DNA of 64,000 bases, taken from Hysterium pulicare CBS 123377 (Eukaryota; Ascomycota; Dothideomycetes; Hysteriales; Hysteriaceae). The notes beneath the pieces were generated by a model. The model ran no database searches. It was not told the DNA's origin and saw only the letters and a list, made by a program, of their open reading frames with translations. Below, piece by piece: positions 33,882-45,372 of this stretch (the first letter of the stretch is position 1; each line of letters starts with the position of its first letter). Location of the stretch: positions 1 through 64,000 of the forward strand of contig AJFK01000490.1 of assembly GCA_000467715.1 (NCBI GenBank), given 5' to 3'. The translations under genes and the position numbers were made by a program.

Positions 33882-34973
33882 ATGGCGGAGCAGCCAGCCA
33901 CCAGTGCGGAGGCGCAGGAATCCGCTATCGATCCGGGCCAGGTCCGCGGAGAGCATGCTAAGGTGGCTGGGGGTGGAGATGAAGCAACAGCAGCCTCACG
34001 TCAATCCTCCGCTGAAGTAGCTGGATCCCACTCCACTGGAGCTAAGAATTTCCTCCGCATGAAAGCTCTTGGCATTGATGCACTACCCGGTCACGAATCC
34101 CTAACAGAATCACAATTAGGTTTACCCGAGCTCGTGGGTTTCATCAAGACAGTTGTGGATTCCGGACTCGATATCGCCGATCAGATTACCAAGAGCTGGT
34201 CGAAGAAGGGAACTAAGACTGTGGGGAAACTCAGTACTAAAGTCCAACTGTACTCTGGTCAAGTCAACGGCGACGCGTGGTTCGGTAGAAGCAGTGAGCA
34301 TATGAATGCCCAAGAGACGGGCACTGCGGACTGGGACGAATTCGATTTCGGATTGAGGCAGAACCATTCGGAACATGAGAAAGAGTACACGCCGGACATC
34401 TTTGATGCCAATACCGTTTTGACATGGAGCAGGGAGAGATTGGAATTCACTCTGGCTGGGTGGACTGATGTTCAGATGTACAGTAAGTCTATGATATCTA
34501 ACACTACACACTGCTTGTCACGAGGATATCGGATTGACAGTGCGCAAGTCCAAGAAATGTACCACGGCTTGCCTCCACCCCTCAATGATCGCCTCTTCAC
34601 CGTACTCGTTGTCTCCGCCAAACGCCAAGATGAATTCATAGTCGTTCAGATGCCCGTCGACATCTCCCGCTTCCCACAGTCCGTCAAAGAGAAGTCGCAT
34701 CGGTCGTTCACGTCCCCTTTGAAGTTCGTATCGAAAGACAACCTGATTTTGGACAAGGTTGGGACCAAGCTTGTCGAAGGCGTGTATGTTAGCGTTGAGA
34801 GGGTCAAGTTCTTGCCCGGGACTGACGATGAGGGGTTGGTGCTGTGGCAGATGGCTACGGCGAGTGATGCGAAGGGGAGCTTGCCGCTTTTCATACAGAA
34901 ACAGGCTATTGGCGGAAAGATCGCGAAGGATGTGCCATTGTTTCTGGACTGGATGGCCAGGAAGCGGGATTGA
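33882..34973 (+). CDS. DUF3074 (START-like fold) protein
   Basis: The frame is open throughout 33882-34973, but a canonical donor GTAAGT at 34483 and an acceptor CAAG ending at 34548 mark a probable 66-base in-frame intron. Its removal gives 341 residues and turns the middle into GWTDVQMYIQEMYHGLPPPL, closer to the family pattern. The nearer acceptor at 34540 would break the frame. DUF3074 proteins are fungal and adopt a START-like lipid-binding fold; their ligands are unknown. Family blocks seen: WFGRSSEH, DEFDFGLRQNHSEHEKEYTP, RLFTVLVVSAK, EFIVVQMPVDIS, GVYVSVERVKFL and the C-terminal LWQMATASDAKGSLPLFIQK...AKDVPLFLDWM. The N-terminal 50 residues are polar and low-complexity. No membrane segment or signal peptide is visible. 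Confidence 0.85.
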   Translation: MAEQPATSAEAQESAIDPGQVRGEHAKVAGGGDEATAASRQSSAEVAGSHSTGAKNFLRMKALGIDALPGHESLTESQLGLPELVGFIKTVVDSGLDIADQITKSWSKKGTKTVGKLSTKVQLYSGQVNGDAWFGRSSEHMNAQETGTADWDEFDFGLRQNHSEHEKEYTPDIFDANTVLTWSRERLEFTLAGWTDVQMYSKSMISNTTHCLSRGYRIDSAQVQEMYHGLPPPLNDRLFTVLVVSAKRQDEFIVVQMPVDISRFPQSVKEKSHRSFTSPLKFVSKDNLILDKVGTKLVEGVYVSVERVKFLPGTDDEGLVLWQMATASDAKGSLPLFIQKQAIGGKIAKDVPLFLDWMARKRD

Positions 34974-35673
34974 ATACAGATCCGACTGTCGCTTTCGTTC
35001 ATTCAACACACTGGGCTTGTCAATACCCCTACGTATACCCACAATTACGTACATGTACCATATTATGCAAAAAAACCTGTGGTTAGCCTTCTGGGAAGGT
35101 AACAGGCCTCTGAGGAGGGTAGCACAAACAGAATGAAAACAAATACCATGCTCTGTTAAAGCCTCTCTAGAGCGTAGTCTACTTCGAAATGATTTTGAAA
35201 CAATAAGATGGCACCGCCCCATCTAGAGGCTCACTGCTAAACGCATCGTTTCATGTTTCTTCATTCGATTCGTATGAAAGCACTCCCCAGGTTTCCTGCC
35301 GCGAACTCAGGGTCCGCGCTAAGATCATACTTATTTAGAAAGGAACGTGGGATATTTCAGGGATACTAACACCATACTCCATCAGGATAAGAGCTTTGAT
35401 GTGGAAGCATGCTTGGCTATTTTCAGCACTCAGCCTCACACTGCCAACACCGCGGGCGTCAACCAGCTGTCTCCTGTCTGTACTTCTACTGTCTTCATGT
35501 AACTACTTGAATCCTAATAGTTCTATCATTTGCTCGCGTAATCGTTTCGCTCGGAGCGTGCTACTTATTCTAATAAATGTTCTATGCTTAATGCCCCTCA
35601 TCCAATCATCCTTCGTTGCACTCGATCAGGCTTCTCCAACGCTTGACGATACGTATTGCGATACCTAAACACA
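34974..35673. other. Intergenic region, no gene supported
   Basis: About 700 bases between two plus-strand genes. One open piece (35396-35668) is hydrophobic and Ser/Leu-rich but overlaps the expected leader of the next gene and shows no homology I recognise. Confidence 0.45.
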
Positions 35674-38600
35674 ATGGCACACAACTACGGAAACTATCCA
35701 CGACCAGGGAGCACAACTTCATTTACTGGACAACCTCCTCCACCACCAGCATACGGAGGTAAGCATCATTCAATCACCTTTCCCAAAATAAAGCTTCTAA
35801 CAGAATCTACAGCCCCACAGCCGTACCAATCTACCGCCTCCCCTCCTGTGCAAAGCCAGTGGGCTCCTCCGGCCCAAACCCCTCAGAACCAACAGCAATG
35901 GAACCAACCCCCTGCGCAGCAGAATTGGGGTCAGAGTGCTCCACAACCTCAGCAGCAGCAAGCACCCCCAGGTTACAATCCAGGAACGTATGGTGTGATA
36001 TCGGGAGGTTATAATCAAGGGGCACAAGCTCCACCTCTTCCAGTATGATAGAGAAAGAGATCGTGAAGCATATACGTATGAAGACTGACTATGAGCCACT
36101 ACTAGCCTCGGGATCAGACAGTACAGCAAACGAACAACCCCCCTTATACCTCACAATACCCTAGTCATCAGCAGGATAACCCTCCGCCACCACCTCCAAA
36201 AGTTGGGCCAGGGTTTCAAGGTGGAATACAACAGCAGCAGAGCTCGCAGAACTGGTCACAACAGCCTACCTATAATTCTCAGCAATCCACACAAAATTAT
36301 CAATTGCCTTCACAGAATACTGGATATGGTCACCAGGGTCAGACGGGCGGATACAATCAACAAGGGCAACAGGGCGGATACCCAGCTCAGCAAGGTCAGC
36401 AGGGACAATACCAGAGCCAGCCTGGATCACAACAATCCTACAATACTACTGCGCCTCCTCCGCCTTCGCAGACACCAGGGGGCTCATACTTCCCTCCTTC
36501 CTCCTCCCGGCCTACCTCTGTGTACGACTCAAACCCTTCTGGACCATATAATGTACCTCCTTCAGCAACGACTACGAATCCTCCCAATTCAGTCTTGAGT
36601 CCAAATGAACAACATCCCGCGTATATTCCACCCTCACTTTCTGGCCAGGGAGTTCAATCATATGTTCCGAACAATACAAATCCTCTTCCTGGTGTGTATG
36701 TCCCTCCGCCCCCAGATATTCCAGCGTGGCAACAAGCACAGCATGCGCCGCTGCAGCCTGGGAATAAGAAATTCAAATACACAAAACCTTTTGTGGACCC
36801 GAGCTATCAGACAAATACCCCCCAGGGTTTTCAAGGAGGGCAGCAGCCTTTCCAACAACAGCCTCAATTCGCCCAACAACAAGGCCAGCATACATACGGT
36901 CAACCAACACAGCAATTCCAACCGCAGGGCCAAGCGGTACAGCAACAACAGCCTCAATATGGACAACAGCAACAGTTTGGGCAGCCAGATCAGCAGGGAC
37001 AAATACAAGGGCAATTGCAGCAACAACATCAGCAGTATGGTCAAGCAGCTCCAGTGCAACAACAGGGACAACAATATCAGGCGCAAAGTGGAGGCAATCA
37101 GTGGGGTTCGCCTCCTACATGTGGTAATCCTAACGATGGGCAGCAACAGCAGCCTATCCCTCCTCCGTATGGTAATGTAAATCAGCCTCAAGGCTGGCAA
37201 CCGCAACATGCTACGCACGGTTCTACTATCGGGCAGACATATACCCAAGGTGGGCAAAATCAACCCATCCAAGCTCCGAAGCCTGTTCATGGTCAATTAC
37301 AGGCTACCCAACACAATTTTTTCAACGCTAGCGAACAGAGCCCTCAAAGCGAGCCTATTTCACCAATACATCAGCAGCACAGCGGAGGTTTCCAATCTAA
37401 ATACAATGAATCAGCTTTAGGACGGACAAGCTCCATAAGCTCTATCGCAGCCGGGCGTCAGCCTTCGTCAACAAGTGAAACCAGTACACCCGCGCAAAAG
37501 CCTTCATCACTCCCACCATCGACAGTAGCATCATCTGCTTTGAGTTTTGGCGGCCCTTCTGACTGGGAGCACTTTGGGGCAGGAGCCGATGAGATCGATG
37601 ACGAAGAATTGTTTGGTGCAAAGAAGGAAGAGGCAGCTGCAGCTTCCCAACATCCAGGCATCATGGAACTTCAGGGCTCTCAACCATCGCCCCCTCCGTT
37701 ACACTCCTCGTCCTCCAATGTCAGTCTACCAGATGATTGGCCGACGCCACCAGCTCCCGCTCCCCTCAATGTAATTCGTCCTTGTTCTGGCTTTCAACCT
37801 TCCGCGCCGCAAAGACGTGATACTTACCAGCCTACTCCGCCACCAAACACATCTCAGCCACCTCCTCACGCGCCTCAAACTCAAGTCTTTGTCATGGACG
37901 GTTCAATTGTTGCTCCACTAAATACCCAGGGCACTACACAGCATTCGCATGTTATGGATTCAGCTCCAGCTGGAAATAGCTTTGTCATGGATGATAGTGG
38001 TTGGGCAACCGCACAACCATTAGCTGCGAAACAAATACCCCATCAATCTTTTGGCGGTTTCGTGGTGGACGATGGTGGACGTGCTACCCCAACTCAGGCG
38101 TCTCAAGATAAGGCTAGGGAAGAAGCGTTCGAGCGCTACAAGGCAGATGCCGAGAGAGAGAAAGAGGAGTTGAAATCCCAGATTGCTAGAACACAAGCTG
38201 ATGCTGAACACGAAAAACGCCAGTCGACCGAGCAGAACGAGAACCTGAGGAATGAAGTTGAGAGGCTGAAAACTGAGGCGGAGAAATTCAAAACCGAATT
38301 CGAAGCCACAGAAGAACTTCTCAAAGAGAAGGATGCTTTGAATGAAAGGCTGAACGACGAAGCTGAGAGTAAAGGCAGGGTTTTGGCAGAAAAGGATGCA
38401 ACTATCGAAGATCTGCAAAAGCAGCTGGACACTCCTAAAGAAGTTCCTCAACCTCATCCACGCGACCTCATTCCAGACATTGATCCATGGTACGCTGGCT
38501 CTCTGGAGCGGTACATTGCCATGCTTCGAAGTGAAGCCAGTGCAATGGCCATTGAAGACAAGATCAAAGTCTTTACCGGTTTTCTGGCTGCAGAGTCACA

Positions 38601-40677
38601 TGTTAGAGGTCTGGAATATTATTCTAGTGCTCCACATGTACCACAAGAGTCGAATCCAATACAAGAGCCAGCACCCGCGTCTATATCTAGAGAGCTCTCT
38701 CAAAGCTCTAGAAAACCTGATACTTCTGTTACAATTCCTTCCCAGTCTTTCGCAGCCGAACCGGAAGAATACAGTCCGGGAGGAAGACCAATCCTAAGGC
38801 GAAAACCGACTTTGCAGTCCGATAACAGCGTTGCTACTGAACAATCCTTTATCATGGGTTCCGGGCCCGGGGAAAGGACGCCGGTGAACGAGTATCATCA
38901 AGGAATGTCTTCCCCAATCAAAAGCAGAGGTGATACTCTACCTCACAGGTCCGGCAGTAATTCAGCATACAAGCCTTATCGCGGCAGCATTTCGGGAGCT
39001 GGCAGTGAGCCGTCTAACCAATCCACCATTATTCTCACGCCTACAAGCTCAACGGGCGATGAGTTCAGCAGAGCTATGCAGTCGCCGCCCGAACCACCAA
39101 CAGTCGAACAACCACCACAGCCTCAGTACAAGCCGTACACTCCAAGCGAATCTACCCCTATAACCGCACCTCCTGTTACGGATCCAAGAGACCACAGACA
39201 ATCTCTTTCGTATGCAGTTGCGCCGCTTCAAATCTCCGGCAAACGCGACGAGATCTTTTTCGGTGAACCACATACATCACAGCCCAATTCAAAACCCTCT
39301 TCTCGGCCAGCGACTTCAGGTTCACACAGTCAATCCTTCTTACAAGACGTACCCGTCCCAGCACCTTTGAACCCGACTCCCACCCCGGCGCGTTCTGTGG
39401 CTAGAGCATCGACCGTGACTCTTTCCGAGCTCCTTCCGTCAAAGGTTAATACCAGTCCGCCGACGCACTCCCGTCTCGAAGCCATCCAAAAACGCACCGA
39501 ATCCCTTCATTCCGACCTTGCTTATATCACGGACCTAACCAAAGAATGGGAGACTTCTGTAGCGAAGACGCGGCGAAAACTGGACGCAGAGCGCCGCGCA
39601 AGACAAGAGGAATCAGAAGCTAGGACGGATGAACTCTTCAACGACAACGAGATCTCGTATGCAGAAATCGGGGATATAGAAGACGAATTCAAGATGCAAG
39701 AGCGGGAGAAGAAGGCACAGGAAGATAGAGAAGAGTACAAAGATTACGTCGAAAGCGTCTTTGATGTCGTATACGACAAACTCCAAGACGAGATTCGGAC
39801 TCTTATGGAGGCGTTCGTCGAAGTCGAAGGCCTCCTCAAAACCTCCATCTCCGGTAAAGATGCTCTCGAACTCACCAAGAACGAGCCGACAACCATACAA
39901 ACAATGACCCTCCTCCGCTCGTTCGCCTCGCAAGTCGAACTCCGCCACGACCAAGTCATAAAAGCCGTCGCGGACAGAGATAAACGCTACAAGAAAACCG
40001 AAATTCAACCCCTCTACGCTGCAGGCAACATCTCCAAAATGAAGAGCGTAGAACGCCATTTCGAGTCGGCAGAACGCGCCGCCGCTCTCCGCGCCAAATC
40101 GGAAAAAGCAGAGCGCGTGGCGAATCTCGTGCGCGTTCTCGAAGAAGCAACTGTCAGCGCCGTAGGCTTGGATCAAACCTACTCAGACGACCTCGTCCGA
40201 GCTATCAAGAGTCCTGAGTTTGGGAGTATGGTCGATCGAGGGTTGTTGAAGAAGACGGAAGATGTGTTGCTGGCGCTGAAAGAGAATTCAAGAGATCTGA
40301 TGAGGGTTTTCAATGAGGTGGAGTGTGAATTGAACGAGGCGGTTTTCGAGGCCGAGATGGCGCAGGCAAGGAACGAGAGTGCGAGTGGGGAGGCGGGGAA
40401 GAGGGTTGAGGAGTTGGAGAAGGAGAAGGTGGAGGGGGAGGGGAAGCTTAGGGAGGAGTTTGAGAGACGGGTTGGGGTTCTTGAGGAAGGGTTTGAGGAG
40501 GCGAGGAAGTTGATTGGGGAGAAAGAGGTGGAAGATGGTGGTGGTGGCGGTGCAGAACGAGAGAGGAGTGGGACGGTGAGTGGTGGACCTCCACCGCTCG
40601 ATGATGCCGAGACAGAGAAGCAGGAGAGGCTTAGAGCTGCGCTTGAGGCTGCTAAGAGGAGGAATGGGGAAATATAA
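35674..40677 (+). CDS. Large Q/P-rich coiled-coil protein, function unknown
   Basis: Three exons (35674-35758, 35813-36042, 36118-40677) give 1624 residues. About the first 480 residues are dominated by Gln, Pro, Gly, Tyr and Asn (runs of QQQ and QGQQG), a prion-like composition. A Ser/Pro region follows with four copies of a short motif near 695-755 (VFVMDG, SHVMDS, SFVMDD, GFVVDD). A first coiled coil occupies about 770-877 (EKEELKSQIARTQADAEHEK). A globular-looking block follows (DIDPWYAGSLERYIAMLRSE, ~890-945), then a disordered stretch, then a long charged coiled coil from about 1207 to the C terminus with TRRKLDAERRARQEES. A glycine run lies near residue 1583. I do not recognise the family. 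The architecture is reminiscent of scaffold proteins of the cell cortex or endocytosis, but that is only analogy. The gene call itself is strong because the frame is 4.5 kb long and splice phases agree. Confidence 0.85.
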
Positions 40678-41571
40678 TCTTGGAGCTTGATATCCATTTA
40701 GCGTGCGTATTTGTTCTTTTTATTCACAAGGAGCTGGCGGACATGCATTTTAGGAGCTCTGAGGCGCACAGCATCTGAAGGATATGGAGTTTGGTACATA
40801 TTAGCACGGGAGTATATCATTCCCATGTATATTCTTCAATCTATAAGTTCGATCTTAACTCATTGATTCCTTCCTTACCAAATTCTAAACAATCCCCCCT
40901 CGTTCCATTCCGAGAATAGTCACGTCATATCTATCTCACAGTCTACGCAGTTAACCCAAAAACCCGAAAACCAAAAAAGGAAAATGTAAAAGAAGGTAAA
41001 AACAGGTATACACTCGAACCCATAGTCGTCGAATAAAATAAAATAAAATTGGCAAAAAAGGAGAGGGTTCCGAAGAACGACCCACACTCGTGAAGCATCC
41101 ACTGATGTACGTAGCTACTCTCCTGATAGAAACGGTGGATTTTATTGTATATATAGGTGTTGTTTATTTTTTCGTGGAAATGGAATCGAGTGGAAATGGG
41201 AACGTGGTCTGTGTGGGGTGTTGGCTAAGTAAGTGAAATGGATAGTCTGTGGTTGGAAGTGAAGAATTTTTTATTTTTTGGGTGCAGAAGACTGGGGGTG
41301 ATTTCTGAGCACGAAATGAAGATTGGATTTTTTTTAAAACTTTTCTTTCGAGGTGTTAGTTTGATTGAGAGAGAGACACGTCTTGAATATACTCTCTGTT
41401 TCAATTGATGTGAATAAAATCGTTTACCTGCTGCTCCTTTCTCTCACTTACGACTATATCTACACTTTACTTCTCCTAGATACCTAGGTATGTATCTAAA
41501 TCCGAAAAGAAAGAATCTACAAGCAGCTCCATTTTCTACAAAGCACAAACCTCATTTCCAAGTTCCTGCAA
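40678..41571. other. Convergent intergenic region, AT-rich
   Basis: About 890 bases between converging genes. The segment 40960-41340 is rich in A and T runs, including AATAAAATAAAATAAAATT near 41034-41052, which fits 3' untranslated and polyadenylation sequence. No gene is supported. Confidence 0.5.
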
Positions 41572-43380
41572 CTACTCCCATATCTTCGTGAACGACATAT
41601 ACCAAGGCTGACCCGACAAATCCCTCGCCGGCGTCTCCTCAGCAAGCACCTCCTGCATCCCCGTCTGCATATCCACCTCCTCAGGCGGATAAGCCCAAGG
41701 GTCCTTCCTCGACCAAATACGATGTCCAAAGTAAATAAACAAAAATATAGGGATGCCGATGTATGCGGTTAAAAAGGAACTCGCGTTCCAGTTCTGCGGC
41801 CAAAAGACACTGAAGCCGTTTATGAGGGTCAGGAAGACGAACGCCACGATGGCGACCCAGGAGCCCCAGGGCTGGAATTTAGAGTGGTAGGGGAGCTCGG
41901 AGTATGGGATTCCTTGCGCCACGCACGCTTTGTGGAAGCGGAGGTGGATTATACCGCAGCAGATCCAGGATATGAAACCAGATGTGTTTGTCAGATTGAC
42001 GAACCAGTTGAAGACGACGGAGCCCGAGGACGCGACGTTCAGGTAGGCGAGGGCGCAGAAGAGAGAGGAGCAGGCGACGGCGCGGTAGGGGACGCCTTTT
42101 TTGGTGCAGGCTTTGAAGAAGGAGGGGGCGTTGCCGGAGAGGGCGAGCGCGTATAGAGAGCGCGAGGAGAGGTAGAGGAAGGAGTTTCCGGAGGACCAGG
42201 CTGAGATGATGATGCCGGCGTTTATGATGCTGTCGAGGACGGGGATGCCGGCGCGCTTTATTCCGATTACGAAGGCGGAGGAGCCGGCGCCTGCGCCTCC
42301 GTTTGTGATGTCTGGATCGTTCGAGGGGCAAGTCACGCCAATTGCAAGGACGCAGCCGATGTAGAAGATTATGAGGCGGTAGATGTATCTGCGGGCGGCG
42401 ATGGGCATGTTGCGGCGGGGTGATTGCATTTCGCCTCCAGTGGCTACTAGTAGTTCCGGCGCAAAAGTGAAAGGGAAAGCTGAAAGGACGAGGGTGGATA
42501 GGAGAGCGAGGAAGCGGCCTCTGTCTCCAGATGCTAGATACGTGTTCGCTGCGCCTGGATGCTTCCAATAGCGGAAACCGAGTCGGTCGTGGTTGGGACC
42601 TCCGCCCCAGAAGAGAATGAATGAGACCAGGAGAAGGCCAATCATCATGATGACTTTTGTGCCTGCAAACCAGAACTCTGTTTCGCCGTAAAATCTCACT
42701 GGAAGTGCATTCAATCCTACTATCACGACGATCATGATGGAGATCCAGACTGCGATATTGACATCTGCATGCCAATAGTCTATCACAAGGCCAGCGGCAG
42801 TGATTTCATAAGGCACGAGGATGCCCAGCGAGTAGAAATATAGCCAGCCGAGAGAGAAGCCCATGCTGCGAGAGACATAGCGGTATCCAAAGAGGTTCAT
42901 CGAAGAGCCGGGAGTCGGCAGCCAGGCGGCTACTTCCACGATTGCCGTAACGACGCAATAGACTAGGAAAGCCATAAAGCCGTAGCAGAGTAGAATGAAG
43001 AGTGGACCGCCGCGAGCGAGCGTTTGACCGGAACCGACGAAGAGACCTGTGAATGTGAGGTCAGTTTACGAGGTTACGAATATGAGAAGGATAGAGCTAC
43101 CTGTGCCAATGGTTCCGCCGAGAGCAATCATTTGGGCATGTCTGTAGACGAAGAGTATCAGTCATCTTGTCTTGCGATTGAGCTGGTAGGTGGAAAGGAC
43201 GAAATCTTCTTACCTAGACTTCAAACCTCGATGAGTCCGCTCATATCGATCATCGAAAATCTCCCCAGCAATGATTTCTGGATTGACGATAGAGCTTCGA
43301 CGACGACCTGTGGAATCCTTGTGGTCGCCATTATCTGGGTACGCGGGGGCCTTCTCGACGACTTCCTCCTCTTTGCTCAT
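41572..43380 (-). CDS. Amino-acid permease (APC superfamily, YAT family)
   Basis: Three exons (43380-43214, 43141-43101, 43046-41572) with introns of 72 and 54 bases encode 560 residues, the usual size for fungal amino-acid/proton symporters of the plasma membrane. A hydrophilic N terminus of ~55 residues ends in RYERTHRGLKSRHAQMIALG, directly followed by the transport signature GGTIGTGLFVGSGQTLARGG of membrane segment 1. About twelve hydrophobic segments follow, including WLPTPGSSMNLFGYRYVS (the loop before segment 3) and FPFTFAPELLVATGGEMQSPRRNMP (segment 6 and loop) shown here by position rather than in full. The C-terminal tail carries DPWAYPPEEVD. Substrate range cannot be told. A GATA element and a distant cluster of Gcn4-type sites lie upstream. 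Confidence 0.93.
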
Positions 43381-45372
43381 GATTGCTGATACAGTACAAA
43401 TGAACGATCAAGCAAGCAACAGAGAAGAGTGAGACGGTGTGAAAGACGTACAGCTACGTAGGTTCGTAAGTTGCATCCAAGAAAATACAAGGGAGACATG
43501 CGGCTTATATGGATAAACAGATAAACCTGGAGCTCATCCTGCCTACCAGGAGCTTACCTGCAATCCTGTGTGCAACCCAAGAGCTGCTCCCAGCTCCCCT
43601 CCACCCCTCAAGCAGGAAGGCTTCCCCAAGCCATGGTCTGGGCACGCAGTGGCACGCGCAGCCTGTATCCCATGTGTGGGCCTTGATCGTTCTGTTTCAA
43701 TGGACCCTGGCCTCGTCGTCGGAGTGTTTGCAGGATGCTAACCCACGCCATGCACGTCGTTGCGATAAGAACATCGTCTCTTGGCTAGGGTGTTATGCCG
43801 TGCAGTGCAAGATAAGCCCAGGATCTCAGCACTGCATCGAGTTAATGATGTGCGGCACCCCGGGGGTTCCACTGATACGGGCCGCTTGGCGGGTGAGAGG
43901 CATACAAAGCCGAACCACTGTTAGTGGAGGCGTTGCTGGATCAAAAAGGATTGCGAGAGGGTCTCGAGATTCTCGATCCATCTTGCAGGATGTGAAGAAT
44001 AGTGAATGTACACAAACAAAAAGTCCGGAAGCTCTGTTAGTGCGGACAGTTGTTAGGCGTCCCAAGGCGCTTTCGGCAATCCCGCACGCACGCTTTCCCA
44101 GAGAAACTCAAGTCAGCCTTGGCTTCTTTGATCCACCAACACCGGACTGGGTGCACGTCACAGCGCGTGCTCTGCCGCATCCTCGGCGGTGGTTCTCCGT
44201 TATTTTTGAATAAGGCCCTGATATTGTGGGCCAGTCTCACCATCAGAGTTCTGAACAGGGAGCACGGAAGGGGCCGTTGTGGGTTTGATTGCTGCAGTGT
44301 GAAGGTGTCATGCATTTGAGTAATAATTTGGGATTTCTATAAAGATTCTGGAAGATTGCTTGATTTGGGTCCTGGATAGAAGAGTGCAAGGTTTACGCGC
44401 TGCTCTATATAAAATGACAGAATACATTTCGAAGGACTATTTATTACTTTGCCGATCTCTTGCTTGACTACAAAAAGAGTTGCTTGCTCTACAACATCTT
44501 CGAAAAGATATTAATCCAAGGAATCAATCCTTTCAAAGCCGAACTCGGGGTAATGAGGCAGAGGTTGATGTTACATCTTTCCCCACGCTTACAGTCTGCC
44601 TTATAACACCACACCGTCACCATCTCACCGGTCGCCTTGTCATGAGTAGATTTCCGGAAAATGTGTCTGTGTAAGGTAATTGTACACGTGATCGTAAGCT
44701 TGAGTGATTAAATGTCTCCAGGAAGGCGCAAAAATGTTGACTTAGAGATAATAGTTTCGAGCAGGTCGGCTTCGTGGTGTATAGTAATCGATACTCTCTC
44801 TGGAAGGCAACCTGTTTTGGAGCTTATCTTATTGAGTTGGCATATTTATCTTTAGGGTGTGTTTGATAAAATATAGGGTACTGCACCTCCCAGACCTTAA
44901 TCCGACCTGGTAGCGTTCGACATTTCTGACGACACTCCGGTGACTCAGTGAGTCATGTCGGCCTCGTCAACTACAGTTGACGGCAAGACAATTTCTTGAG
45001 TCATATGAGCAGAGGGAGAAGACGGGACAAGAATGATAAATATGTGGTAATGAAGAGAAGACCGTTCATATTGACAGATCGGTCATAATAAGACATTTAC
45101 AATTCAAAAACAGATATACCCACCATCAACATATATACCGGACACCCCCGGAAATCTATGCTCGCAAATACACAATGCCCTCCAACACCTCGCCGATGCA
45201 GTTCATGCAGTCATGGAGTCGTGATCTAACAGAAGCCATCTAAGACCGGAGAATGCCATAGATGAACATGAAAGAGAATGCAGAAACATAGAAAAAGAAA
45301 ATTCCAGGAAAGCTGGAGAAAGAGAAGATAGGGGAAGCTGCAGTTCCATGCGTGCACAGTACCGGAAGTGAT
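43381..45372. other. Long intergenic region upstream of the permease
   Basis: About 2 kb lies between the permease start and the stop of the deoxyribosyltransferase-like gene; both are on the minus strand. Two GATA cores lie at 43512-43515 and 43520-43523, about 135 bases upstream of the permease ATG; the second is AGATAA, the AreA/Gln3-type nitrogen-regulation site. A cluster of palindromic sites occurs at 44941-45003 and is listed separately. The 234-codon open frame 43509-44213 starts with ATG but has chance-like composition and is not accepted as a gene. Confidence 0.5.
44941..45003. promoter_or_regulatory. Cluster of palindromic Gcn4/CpcA-type sites
   Basis: A perfect 15-base palindrome at 44941-44955 consists of TGACTCA, one G, and TGAGTCA, so each half is the consensus bZIP site for Gcn4/Cpc1/CpcA. 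A second perfect inverted repeat, GTCAACT-AC-AGTTGAC, follows at 44966-44981, and another TGAGTCA at 44997-45003. Three consensus sites in 63 bases exceed chance. The sites lie about 1.6 kb upstream of the amino-acid permease and about 370 bases past the stop codon of the preceding gene. Amino-acid starvation control of the permease is a plausible but untested reading. Confidence 0.5.

Noticed and set aside
43509-44213. A 234-codon ATG frame upstream of the permease
   Set aside because: Composition is chance-like, it overlaps antisense open frames, and it lies in the permease promoter; no family is recognised.
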